Shown: piece after piece, positions 10,718 through 21,839 of the stretch | How the letters are laid out: each line of letters starts with the position of its first letter | Numbering within the stretch: position 1 is the first letter of the stretch | Source: Parasitella parasitica | Lineage: Eukaryota; Mucoromycota; Mucoromycetes; Mucorales; Mucoraceae | Direction of reading: 5' to 3' | DNA: 35,105 nt | NCBI GenBank assembly: GCA_025201805.1 | Contig: MU619241.1 | Span: 217,936-253,040 of the forward strand | Position numbers and translations under genes: made by a program | Notes under the pieces: model-generated | Told to the model about the DNA's origin: nothing | Database searches by the model: none | What the model saw: only the letters and a program-made list of their open reading frames with translations

Positions 10718-11416
10718 TTAAGCACTATCTAGGGCCAGCAATCTTTCTTGCCTTTCCTTGGACTTGGTCTCACGCGCAGCAATCTGTCTTGTATTGATTG
10801 CTCTAGGGCCATTCTTGCCTTTTGCGTTGGCTCCAAAGTCTTTCCCAGGATTGCTTGATCACATCAGGATTGTTAAACATTGGTGTGGGCTCCCAAGAGT
10901 TCCAATCATCACTGAAATTCTTCCATTTAACCAAATATTGGTAGTTGGGTGGATCTCCTTTCTGGTTAAAGGTCGCTTGTACCTCATACACATCTGAATT
11001 ATCCTCCTTGGTATCATTCGTGCCTAATGAACGTCGTTAGCTGTGTTGGTACATACATCTCTTGCCAAGAACGAGTTTGTTCTATCAGTGAGAATATACA
11101 GCATCCATTTCGTGTAAATCCATGCACGTAGGACGGTCCCTCATAGTTGGGCTCAGTTTTCTCCTTCTTTTTCTCTACATTCTTGATCATGAACGTAGAT
11201 CCAATAGGAAAGGGCTTTTCTAGAATTCTATGTCTCTTTCTAAAGTACTCGCTATCCTTATTCCTGTGTCTTTCGAATCTGGTCTCTGATCGCAGGGACA
11301 ATTATCCTGTCGATTTGATCCAGCTTCTTTTGCAAAGCTTCAATATCGACTTCTCTTTCATAAAGTACAGGCTTATCACCACTGAAACCTTCAAATCCAT
11401 TGGGTAGTCTATAGAT
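10718..11416 (-). pseudogene. Ty3/Gypsy chromovirus pol 3' end: integrase C-terminus plus chromodomain, frameshifted
   Basis: The minus strand encodes, in order, an integrase C-terminal region (LPNGFEGFSGDKPVLYEREV at about 11406, then the FRKRHRILEKPFPIGSTFMI segment, the part that binds DNA), a chromodomain (10803-10991: YEVQATF, YQYLVKWKNF, NSWEP) and a basic tail ending at the stop at 10718. The reading frame changes at least three times: near 11270 between the integrase parts, near 11000 before the chromodomain, and near 10815 in the tail. The copy cannot make one protein. Upstream of 11416 the frame hits a stop and similarity is lost, so protease, reverse transcriptase and the integrase core are absent. 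A chromodomain fused to integrase is the defining feature of chromoviruses, which use it to target chromatin. Confidence 0.85.
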
Positions 11417-12431
11417 TTATAGATGGGCTCTCATATGTATCAACTACAGCTTTGGTGAAACAAGGGATACTTGCGTCGCAGGTGGAGTCGTTGTTCAACA
11501 AGTGTTACATGTCGAATTGCTGTGTTCACCTGTGCGACACAATAAAGCTAGCAAGAAGAGCTGTCAGGTATGAATATGCTGGTAATCTTTCGAATCATTG
11601 CATTGAACCGAGTTTTTGGTGAATTGATAGAAAAAAGGGGTTATCGGTTCCTTGGTTGGTTATTGTGGGGTTTTGTTTGTAGCTTATTCTAACCTCGGGC
11701 GATCTCTTCTTCGAGCCAAGGTTTCTCCATTGTTGATTCGGACATAAAACCTTGATTCAAACATTGCTTTAGCATATTACGCGGAATCTGACTTGGCAAA
11801 GTATTCGCTATGCGTGGAGATCTTAAATCCGATCCACGTCAACTGCGAGAGCAGCTCGCGTGTGCCCCCCCCCCTCAAAATACATTAATCACCTGAGCTT
11901 AGTCAATTGATACACAGATACATTCCAAGTTAGAGTAGTATTGGATCATGAAAGCGCAATTAACGCACTCGGTCACCTCAAATCTTGTTTTTCCATGACG
12001 AACGTTTGTTTGCATAGCAGAACGAGACATTACGCAAGTTGATGGAGGAAAACAACAAGTAGAACGGGTCGGGAAGACGGTGCAGTGGTGATTGGACATG
12101 TACCATAATTTGAAAGAACGTCCCTAAACACAAGGTGGTTTACGACGCTCAAGGAATCTGATGCTTCTCATTCACCATGTTTCTCACCCAAACCGAGCCT
12201 TATTTTTCCCTCTGTTATTTTTTTAAAATTTTGCCATTTTTTTTTTTTTAAGCTAAACTCTCCTTCGCATTGTTTTAAAATTTCTTTTCCTCTCCTTTTT
12301 TTCTACTCTTTTCCTTCCTTGTAAACTTTAAAAAGTAGTAGCACATCGAACAACACGCGAACAGATAGAAGAGCGACGAGCACTACAATAACACAACCAC
12401 CACAGCAATTTACCATTCTATCAATTAATAC
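11417..12431. other. Intergenic region upstream of the KH-protein gene
   Basis: No recognisable gene. A C10 homopolymer lies near 11865-11874. The open frame 11422-11622 (+) lacks an early ATG and matches no family I know. From about 12190 the sequence becomes strongly CT/T-rich up to 12320, a common feature of core promoters and leaders in this window, and leads into the ATG at 12432. Confidence 0.4.
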
Positions 12432-15207
12432 ATGGCTGCGCTGTCATTTAACTACGCACCGCCTATATCGGGTCACTACACCCAATATACAGCAGACGAT
12501 GAGGAATCGTCAATTGCTTCTAGCTTGCAAGAGCAATGTCAAAATATAATGACAGAAAGAAACTGTCAAATCTCTGTGATAACCACTAAAAACAGCACAT
12601 CTTCCACCGCGGCTTCTAGTAACGCCGAGTACAATCTTTCATTGACTGGCTCTGCTCAAGCTTTGATGGAAGCTCGTGGCGATTTGCTAGCAGATTGTCT
12701 GTTGCAGGTGGGTGTCTGCGCATGACAATACGCTTGTTTTTTAATTAATTTGTAAATAGATCAAATTGACACTTCGATTACCTCCAACATCAAATCTTTC
12801 TCAACTGACCAAGCATTTCAAAGAATTGGAGCATGAATTGACTACAAAAATCAGCATTACTCCAGAAAAATCAGACTTGTCGTCGTTTGCATCTGATAAT
12901 CCAATGTACATTCATATTGTTGGCACTCCAATCCAAGTCGAACTATGCCGTGTGCGTTTGTTGGTTGTTCTAGATGAAATTTTGGTGAGTGGAAAAAAAA
13001 AAAAAAAATGAGACATTTCACTTGAGAGAAAAAAAAAAAAAATTCCGCTATTGTTAAATCAAAAATAATACTAACACACGCTGCCTGATGTAATGTGTAG
13101 AAATCATTCAAGACTGAAGTAGTTAGATTACCATTGAAACTACAGTATTTAATTTGCGGCAGAAAACGAGCTGGCCTGTTACCAATTATTGAAGAAACTT
13201 CAACAAACATTTATTTCCCTTCGCCATTTACCGAGACATCTAATACGACTACCACAGCAACTAATAATGCAGACAATGCTCACGAGGAGACCCAACCTGC
13301 AATTTATATCACAGGTGAACCCACCCATGTGTCGCGTGTAAAAGACATGCTGCACAAACTCGCTATTCAAAAAGTAAGCTACCTCATCCACTGCACAAAA
13401 ATTAAACTTTTACCCTAACTTGTATTTGACAGGCAAAGTCAATGTATCACAAAGACACTGCACTTTATGCAAGAAAAATAGATTGGCTCTTACTGCATCG
13501 TCGAGACGAGCTACGCAAAATCATGCATGACAATGGTAACAGCTGCTGATTTCGTCTAGTCCGGCTTTCCTCGTACTAATTTGCTGCTTTAGGTGCTTAC
13601 ATTGAATTTCCCCCCATCGGCTCGGGCGATAATAAAGTAACTGTCTATGCAGAGAACAGAGTTAACGCTGAACGCACATTGAGGGCGCTTAATTTCCAGG
13701 CATGCAACATTTACGAAGCCTGCTTCTACTTTAACAATCGAGACGGCGCCATCTACGACTCGGCAGGCACCCATACATTCTTTGATTCTACCTCCAACCT
13801 GTCTAGCTTGGTATCCCAGCTTTCCCAGGTATCTGGATCCGAAGTCATCTACAAAACCGACCCTGGATGTATTGAAGTGCTGGGCGCCGAGCGTGCTATT
13901 CGCAACGTCTATCAGCGGTTGCAGGAAATGCAGTTTCTACAAGTGTTCCATCAGTACACTGTTTTCAGAGTCGAATCATCCAACGAGCAGCGAGATTTCA
14001 TCTCTGGAAAAAAGAATGGTAAAATCAACAAGATCATGAAGACATCTGGAGCAAAGATCCGGTTCATGCCGTTCATCAACGAGTATAATTTCATTATTGA
14101 AGTCGAAAGCACCAGTTTCACAAAGGCATTGGACGGCCTCACCTTGCTGCAAGAAGAGCTCCCTGCTGAAATTTCGTTCTATGTGCCGGAATCGTACCAC
14201 AAACGCATCATCGGCGTTGGCGGAAAAAACATTCAGCGCATCATGAAGAAATACGGCGTCTATGTCAAGTTTTCAAACACGGAGGAATTTGCCTCGCTAG
14301 GCGGATATTACAACAATCAGGATAACGTCGTTGCTCGCACCCCGATGAAGAATCAAATTAACCTCGACAATTTACGTCATGCGGTTATGGAGTTGATTCA
14401 CCCAAAAGACAGAGATTTTGTTACAGAAACCATCCAGATTCCTTTCAGGCTGCACAGAGATTTGATTCACGAGTATCAAAACAATTTTATCACTGAAGAA
14501 CTGACCAAAAAGACGAATACACACGTTTTGTGGCCTGATGCAGAATTAGCGAGTGACACTGTCGAGCTGTTGGGCCCAGAAGCTCACATGCCCTTGGCTT
14601 TCAAAATGATGGAAAGTATTGTTCCAGAGGCGTATGATTTGCATGTCCCCAATGGCGGCGCCGCTTTCAACGATGCAGTTGCGTCTGATCTTTTCCAAGA
14701 AAAGGTGGTTTCTCGTCTTCACCAAGACTACAATGTCATTGCCGAGGCTGGTGATTTGTTTATTCGATTAAACATGAGCAGAGACAAAGTACTGGACGTT
14801 TTGCGTGATTCTTTGCAGATAACGATTGACTATCTCAAGAGCCAGCAGGTTGCAATCAACGAAGATACGGTCAATGCCGATGCTCTATTTGCCGCTGTAG
14901 AAAAGAAATCGTCGCTATCGAGTATCAGAAAGACAATCCTGCCAAGCAGCAGTTCAAGTAGCAGCTTGCTGGATTCGGCATCTCTGCTCAAGCAACATCA
15001 GACGGCTTCTTCCCAGTCGATCATCGGTAACCCGCCGTCTGTTTCCATGATGCGATCTTCGAATGATACTATATACACTACGCCTACCGCAGCTGCAGGC
15101 AGTAACAACGCCACCCCTCCTCAACCATATCACTTTTTCAGTTTCCAGCATGATAACGTATCTCTTGATAACACTAGCAATTGGGCCCCACTTAATACAG
15201 CGCATAT

Positions 15208-15240
<33 letters not shown>

Positions 15241-16296
15241 AAAGCAGCAACACCCCATACCTGCGGCTACAACCACCTCAACATCTGCACATTCCAATGG
15301 TAGTGGCAACGATAACACAATCCGAGCTATTTTTGATGCGCCCATTGATCTAACTGAGCAGGAGCGAGCTGTTTTGTCAAGTTATCGCTATCAACGAATG
15401 AGCATGCCTCCAAACTCTAACTTTGGATTTCCCCAAGCAGTTCCTGCTGCTCCTAACAATACTGATATCTGGTCAGCTCCTTCTACATCCTCGAACCGAA
15501 GAGCAACTGTTGGATTCTCAACATCGGGCATGACGAGCCCACCGCAACCAAGACATTCTGCCAGTAGTAATTATAAAAGTAATACGAGTGAACTTAATAT
15601 GAGGGTAAGACATTGGGTTTTGTGTGTTGCAGGCATAGCATACTAATCTTGTATTGATAGAGATACAATGAGCCGGCTAATAATGCATTTTATCCTGCTA
15701 CGATGAACCATGGACACTTGTCTTCTTCTGCAGCTGGTGGTGCTGCTAGTGCTGCTGTTGGTGGAGGTGGTGGAGGTGGTGGCGGCGGTAGTGGCAGCGG
15801 TTCTGGGCCGTCTACTATTGCTGGTGAATTCAATCCATACAATGACTCTGCGCCTACATCGGGATCATTGAAATCAAGCCAATCACTTCCTGAACCAATG
15901 CTGGAAGGTCATTTCAACACAGGAAGATCCTCGTTTCACCCACAGCAGCAACAGACTTCACCCAATTCATTTCATCTATCTCAACAACCGACATTTAGTC
16001 AATTGAATCTTGGAACCTACAGACAATCAAACCCTGGTGGTGGATTTGTTTCTCGTAATACACCTCCCAGTCATGATCAATTTTTTACTAACAATGAAGA
16101 AATCAATGGTATGTTGATGCATTTGTAGCATTTAGCATAAATTTATTGACGCATATAGACAGTAGTTCAGAGTATGCTCGGTGGAAACCTAGCAAATAAT
16201 GACAACACGGCATTCGATACTCGCCGTCAGCCTCCTCCTTCAAACAATGACTATGACAGCAAAGGCTCTCGACCCCCACCAGGTATTGATATCTAG
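12432..16296 (+). CDS. Multi-KH-domain RNA-binding protein
   Basis: Proposed exons are 12432-12707, 12760-12984, 13101-13373, 13433-13535, 13593-15604, 15661-16108 and 16163-16296, for 1156 residues. All joins keep the frame with GT-AG introns of 52-116 nt. KH domains bind single-stranded RNA. The clearest one has the GxxG loop GVGG at residues about 500-503 (RIIGVGGKNIQRIMKKYGV). A second has GKKNGKINKI at about 431-440. Weaker KH-like units (LICGRKRAGLLPIIEE and LHRRDELRKIMHDNGAYIEF) lie further N-terminal. The architecture resembles the fungal YLL032C-type or Bicaudal-C-like KH proteins, which are cytoplasmic and thought to act in mRNA control. The C-terminal third is disordered: a CAG-coded polyglutamine near 15208-15240 (about residue 831) and a glycine run coded near 15764-15790. 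The last intron has two acceptors 4 nt apart (AG at 16157-16158 and 16161-16162). The second gives the longer, compositionally consistent tail and was chosen. The exact orthologue is uncertain. Confidence 0.88.
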
Positions 16297-16585
16297 TTGA
16301 TGTATTTTTTTCGCCCACCCTACAAAAGCAAGCGACTTTTTTTACATGGAAAACAACAAAAAGCATACAAAATCTATCTTTTATTTTCTATTTTACATAT
16401 ATTTTATCCCCTTTTTTTTTTATATTTTTATTTAGAATTTTAAAATCTCTAATATCGTAAATAATGTTTTTCATATAGATCCCACATAATTTCACCTTTT
16501 ATTTTAATTGTTATTATTTTGCTTAATCATTATATATTATTATCCTTTCTTAAAATAAACAAAGCCAAGGTTTCTTGCCAACAAA

Positions 16586-18994
16586 TCAAGCAACTACACC
16601 AAAGGAGTCTACTAGCATTGAATTTATCAAATTAACCCATTCTTGGGCATGATTGCGATCTTCAAATAACCATGATTTTTCGGGCTGCATGAAACAGATA
16701 TTTGAGCGATGATTGAATCACAACCAGACAACAAATACTTACAGTGTGTATACTAAACGTTGATTTCCCCTTCAATTCAGACAATAAATGCGATGTCCAC
16801 GATATTTCACACCTCAAATTACCGTCTAATTTAGTCTCGTCAGTTCCCTCATCAAGGTAGAGTAATCGCGGTCGGTTTGTCAGGATCAAATGTCTCTTTT
16901 TGGATGTCAATCTCCCTTTCCTGTATACTCGGCCAGACTTTACCACAGATTCATTTGGATATAGATGAGGTATCCTTTTATATAAACATATATTTAATAT
17001 GCTATAAGAATTTATTTATTATACGCAAAGATCAAAATTTACCATGGCAAATGTGGTTGTGTTCGTGCGCCTTCCTTCAATCCACTCCCTCCTCCTCCTC
17101 CACCACCACCACCTTCTTCCGTTCTTGGCGATATGCTATTGTGGCCAGATGATAAGCTTGATCGATCGGAATTCACCGAAAGTGTTTGTAGTTGCGGCTG
17201 CAATTGCGAATTGTACGAAGATTGCCGACTATGTGCAACACTGGTTTCGGCTTTCAAGGGTTTGTCAAATTGAGCTGGGGCAGCAGGTTCATCTAGAGCA
17301 GATGCTGGTATTTTGTCACGGTCATTGCTGCGAGGATTTGGTATCGATGGCGAGCTTGCTGAGCTTGCTGAGCTTTCTGTGATTGTAGTTTGCGCCAACG
17401 CTCCTGCTAATGCGCCAGCCAACGCCGATCCTGATGCTATGCCGTGGTGGTTTTTACCAGCATTTCGAACCCATAAATCTTCTTCGTCGTCTTTGTCATC
17501 GTCCCTTTCTCCAAAATTAAAATTAGGCGGTGCAACTGGATGCGCTTTAGCTTCTTTTTCTAGTCTCTCTCGAAGAGGTGGTGCAGTAGAAGCAAAGATA
17601 TTATCCCAATCGATGCCTTCAAAAAAGGGGTGGTCCTTGATAGCGTCGATGCCGCCTGTAGCCACTGATCCAAGTCTTTTTTCTGGCTCCGAGGCTAATA
17701 ATCGCTCAACAATGTCCTTGGCTGCTGGCAGGAAATCATCAGGCATCGTGTATTCCAGATTCTTGATCTTTTGGAATATAAGATAGTCGGTAGCTGCTTT
17801 GAAGGGTGATTTTCCAGACAGCATTTGGTAAATAACACAGCCTAATGCCCATAAATCAGCCCTGCATAAACATTGGTGGTTAGGAATGGAAGTTCATTTT
17901 ACACGCTAAAGCTTACTCTTTGGATACCACATCGCTTCGAAGAAGTTCGGGCGATACGTATTCTGCGGTACCGACAAAAGATCTGGCAGGAGTTGTCGTA
18001 TTCCCCGCATCGCCGTTTGATGCTGCTGCGTTCTCGCTTTCGTTGGTGATCTTGGCTGACCCAAAATCAGTAATCTTGATGTGTGAATTATCGTCCAGAA
18101 GTATGCTTGTGAGTCGTGAGTGAGTTTGCGCTGAATTTGAGCTAGCCGATTCAGGTACTTACTTTTCAGGTTTAATATCTCTTGAAAAAAAAAATAATAA
18201 TAATAATAATAAAAATAAAAATATAGAGTCAGTAAAACATCAATAGCCGTTTTCTCAAACGAATTACCGGTGAATGACGCCCCTGCTGTGGATATGCTCA
18301 ATGGACAATAGTATCTCTGCAGCATAGAATTTAGCTGTTTCGAGATCAAACGGTGCCAACTGCAGGACATATAAAAAAAAAAAAATCAGACATCCCGTAC
18401 AAGAAGCTCAATCGTTTCCTCGACAATACCCGTCTAATGTATGTATACAGTTCACCATTTCGAGCTAAATCAAGCACAAAATCTATTGGAACAATGAATA
18501 CAGGTCGCCGACAGCACACACACAAGGGCACATTGATATACTCACACAAGCTTCTGTTGTCTTTATACGTCCAATACAGCTTGACGATGCCAGGATGATT
18601 CATTCTACTAAGCGCATCGCGTTCGATCATCACATACTTGACTTTGTTGTTTTTGACAATGTGCGCTTTGTCTAGTCTTTTGATAGCATATTGCTTTCCA
18701 GTTCGCTTGTCTCTGCCTATTAAAACCTAGTTTTCTCTCTTATTTAGCTTTCAACCAAAAAGACAATTGAAGAACTCGACTCCTTTTTTTTAAACAACTT
18801 ACGGTAGAATAGGATCCTTCGCCCAGAATTTCGCCATAATCAAAGTCAGTTACTATACGACGGTGGTGATAAAGTGGGTGAGACGGGTCGTTGACGTCTG
18901 TATTCAAGGTGGGTTCACGTCGCCCGCTATTGCCATTGTTGGCTAAAGAATGGGTTGATGTTGACTGTGTGAGTGAAGGAGGGACATTTGCCAT
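16586..18994 (-). CDS. 3-phosphoinositide-dependent protein kinase 1 (PDK1/Pkh family) with C-terminal PH domain
   Basis: An AGC-family Ser/Thr kinase that phosphorylates the activation loop of Akt/Ypk/PKC-type kinases. Nine exons were assembled (minus strand): 18994-18803, 18726-18546, 18482-18430, 18359-18268, 18180-18163, 18105-17917, 17861-17043, 16974-16743 and 16684-16586, for 624 residues. Kinase landmarks: glycine loop GEGSYS at 58-63, Lys80 in YAIK, Glu99, catalytic loop HRDIKPEN at 172-179, DFG at 192-194, and the auto-phosphorylation site Ser221 in ARSFVGTAEYVSPE (equivalent to Ser241 of human PDK1). Residues about 330-510 are disordered with a Gly run. A PH domain (about 523-617) has SGRVYRKGRLTSKKRHLILT, RLLYLDEG and the final helix AQEWVNLINSML. 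The fifth exon is only 18 nt and codes the core of the catalytic loop. The start ATG at 18994 was chosen because the frame upstream is low-complexity (Phe/Lys from A/T runs). Confidence 0.93.
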
Positions 18995-19238
18995 GATATG
19001 ATTTTTTTTAAAAAAAAAAAAAATAAATAAATAAAAGAACAAAAAGAAGAGGAGAAAGGTTGCTAGAGTGAAATCATCGGATGATGAATCACAGGACCAT
19101 TCAAGAATAACAACAATATCAGCAATAGGGTAAATCGTCATTTTATGGCATAATCCTCGAAATATTTGACATTGCTATAATAAAGAGAGTCCTTGCCCCA
19201 TCTTGTATATACCAACACAAAAACATTTATTACAAGCA

Positions 19239-21696
19239 CTAATCCACCTGACTATTCAACACTGTTTCAGTTGTCTTTCTCTCCAATTCCAACGCAGCAC
19301 GGTCAATCTTGCTGAATTGCCATTTCCAAGAGGCGTTGTACAAGAAAGGCCTCAAGTCAAAGCGGTTGTCGTCTGTGCTGTAGGCTTCCGCGTGGTAAGC
19401 AGGAGTCAGCGTGGTTAGTTTATGGCGATTGATGGAATAGTAAAAGAAAAAGCGCTTGACTTTGGTCGCAACCTCGGAAGGCGGCAAGTCGTCGCCCCAT
19501 TCGTGCACCAACTTGGAGAACATAGAGTAAGGGCCGCAGCGGTCAACTTTACGAAGGCGGCCATAGCGAGACAAATCATCATAGGACATGCCCATGTCAG
19601 CTTCATCTGATTGCACATAGTTCTCTGTAATGGGCTCTAGCTCTGCAGTGGGAACAGCATCCAAAAATTCCCCAAGAATGGGCATGGCAAACTTGTCTTG
19701 AGCATAGGCAATGAAGCGCTTGAGGTCGTGCTTGGAGATGGCTCCAATGGGGTTGACATCAGCACTACTGCAATCGTATTTGGTGAGGTATCCTCTTAAA
19801 CTCTCATCGACATTGGCGCTGCCAAGGACAAGTAGACTACCCTTGATAGTGCGGCACCAAGGCAGCAGTTGAGCAAAGAGATAGGCAAGCAGCATGCGCA
19901 GACGAGCCTGGATATTTTGGAGCGCTAGATTCTCCGTATCAGAGCCGCCATGCACTTTGTATTTGGGTGATTTGCCAGTGACCAACGTAAACAGGCCATG
20001 GATAGATTTGACAACGGTATCCATATTGATATCAGTGTGATAGCTGCCAATCACCTCTGCTAAATCCTTTGCTCGCTTACGAGTTTCATTACTCGAGTTT
20101 TCTGTCCCCATGTAGCAAGTGTAGAAGATACGATGGGCAAATTCTCGAGGATCAGTAGGAGTATAGCCATCACCTTCACCGGCCAGACGTCTTGCATCCT
20201 CCAAAACATGCTTGTTGCCTTCAGCAGCCTCTTTTACGACCAGACGACACATGGATGCTACAATGGTGGCAGTTGCACAGCTATCGATACCGCCGCTCAA
20301 AGGCAAGAAATAACCAGCAGTTTTGGACCGACGTAGATAATCCCATAGCCAACAGGCAGGACCTAGTGCAATTTCCTCCTCGGGGCTATGGTAGAACGGA
20401 GGTCGAGGTTTAGTTGGGCGAACATGAACGTCATCTTCAATATAGCTATGAGTTAGGGCCATTTTCACTTCTTCGCGCTGATATGCCGGTGTAGATGCAG
20501 CTTGAATGCCACGACTCGCCATGCGAGCACGATAAGAACGAACGTCTTCCAAGTCAATAGTTGCAGTGATAACTTCGACGTCCCTCAAAGAAAACTGAGA
20601 GCCTTGGGCAATGATGTTGCCATTCATAACGACCATGGCACAGCCGTCATAATACAGACGATCGCCGTCGCAGCCTTGCTGATTAGCGTAGAGATAAACA
20701 CCCCCTACTTTGGCCGTAGCGTCTTTGATGAGGTTGATGCGAGTATCCAATTTGCGCAATTCATGATGGCTTCCGCTGCTGTTGGTAAAAATCTCTACGC
20801 CATCTAGGCCCATCGTGATATGAGGACTGGCTGGCGTAAATAATTCTTCGCAGGTTTCGCAGCCGATGCATGTATCCAACGTGCTAATGACACAATCGCC
20901 AATGGGTACAACAATCTAGTATCGCTTTTTTTATGAGCTGGGATTGTCGCAATCCGGATTCTCCGCCCACATACCTGATTTGTCAGTTTGGAAATCATTC
21001 GAGGCAGGTAGTATTGCTCAACTTTCTTTGATATCCACGGAGTGAAAAAACGCATTTCACGATAGTTGCCATCATTCGCTAGAAAGATTTTGGGCCGGAT
21101 AAGAACGATTCTTCCGTCTGCAATGATAACTCTGCAGTTGTACTTGACAGACTTGTGCATAACCGGCCTTTTATATCCACAATTTAAGCGTCTGAATCTT
21201 TACATTTCCTCAGTAGACTTACATGCCAATGTCCAAAATCATATCCTTTGCTTCCTCGCTTTTGAGGATCTCGGCCAAAACTTCCCAAGAATGCAAATAG
21301 GTATCGCCTAAGTAGAGTAGGGTCACTTTCAAGTTCCAATGCCAAAATTGCAGTGTAATCTCTCTTTTTTTTTTTTTTTTTTTTTTTTTACCTTCCAAAA
21401 AGTGATCTTGACAGCCGTATCCACTGTTGCAAAGAATTAGCTTTCGGCCGTTCACCTTTGGGTGTGTCATGTAAAACTTACGTAACCTCAAGTTCTGGGC
21501 CCACACGCAGCTTTGCGCCTTTTTCTTTGGCGATACGGATACTCTCTAGGATGCGCTCGAGATTTCCTTGGAAATCCAAAGCCCATTGATTAAGGGAACA
21601 GGTAGCCAGTGTGATTCTAAGAGGGTTTAGTCCAGATTACAACTTTGTCACACTATTCGCTGGCTTATGAATGTTATATATTTACAGATGACCCAT
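19239..21696 (-). CDS. QNS1: Glutamine-dependent NAD+ synthetase
   Basis: Catalyses the last step of NAD+ synthesis: deamido-NAD + glutamine + ATP to NAD+. Exons (minus strand): 21696-21686, 21616-21482, 21423-21392, 21307-21223, 21167-20975 and 20915-19239, for 710 residues, close to yeast Qns1. The N-terminal nitrilase-type glutaminase domain carries the expected triad: Glu45 (in [11 protein letters not shown]), Lys114 (in [10 protein letters not shown]) and Cys174 (in CETCEELF). The C-terminal synthetase domain has the ATP-pyrophosphatase loop PLSGGIDS near 357-364. Conserved blocks continue to the C-terminus ([30 protein letters not shown]). The first coding exon is only 11 nt (MGHL split by phase) and the third is 32 nt. 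Both are required to restore the conserved N-terminus MGHLITLATC and the [12 protein letters not shown] stretch. The intron after exon 3 begins GTAAAA and runs on as a long A tract. It lies 143 bp upstream, on the same strand, of the polyol dehydrogenase stop side. Confidence 0.96.
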
Positions 21697-21839
21697 GGTT
21701 AAAATGTCAAATAATTACAAAAGAAAAACGACATGGTCAAAAAATTATGTGTGCACTAGATTTTATTGAATTCTTGGCCACTGGTGGTGGGTCCTTTTGT
21801 GTTCCCACGGTGACTGGTGTGAATTTGCATTGACGTTCT

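Noticed and set aside
11422-11622. Plus-strand frame of 66 codons beside the chromovirus remnant
   Set aside because: No early ATG, no motif, and its length is not surprising; may be decayed repeat DNA.
15199-15249. CAG repeat in the KH gene as a possible expansion locus
   Set aside because: It is a modest polyglutamine run inside a disordered region, common in fungal regulators; not unusual on its own.
17313-17786. 157-residue plus-strand open frame
   Set aside because: Antisense to the large seventh exon of PDK1; composition mirrors the kinase and Ser-rich linker.
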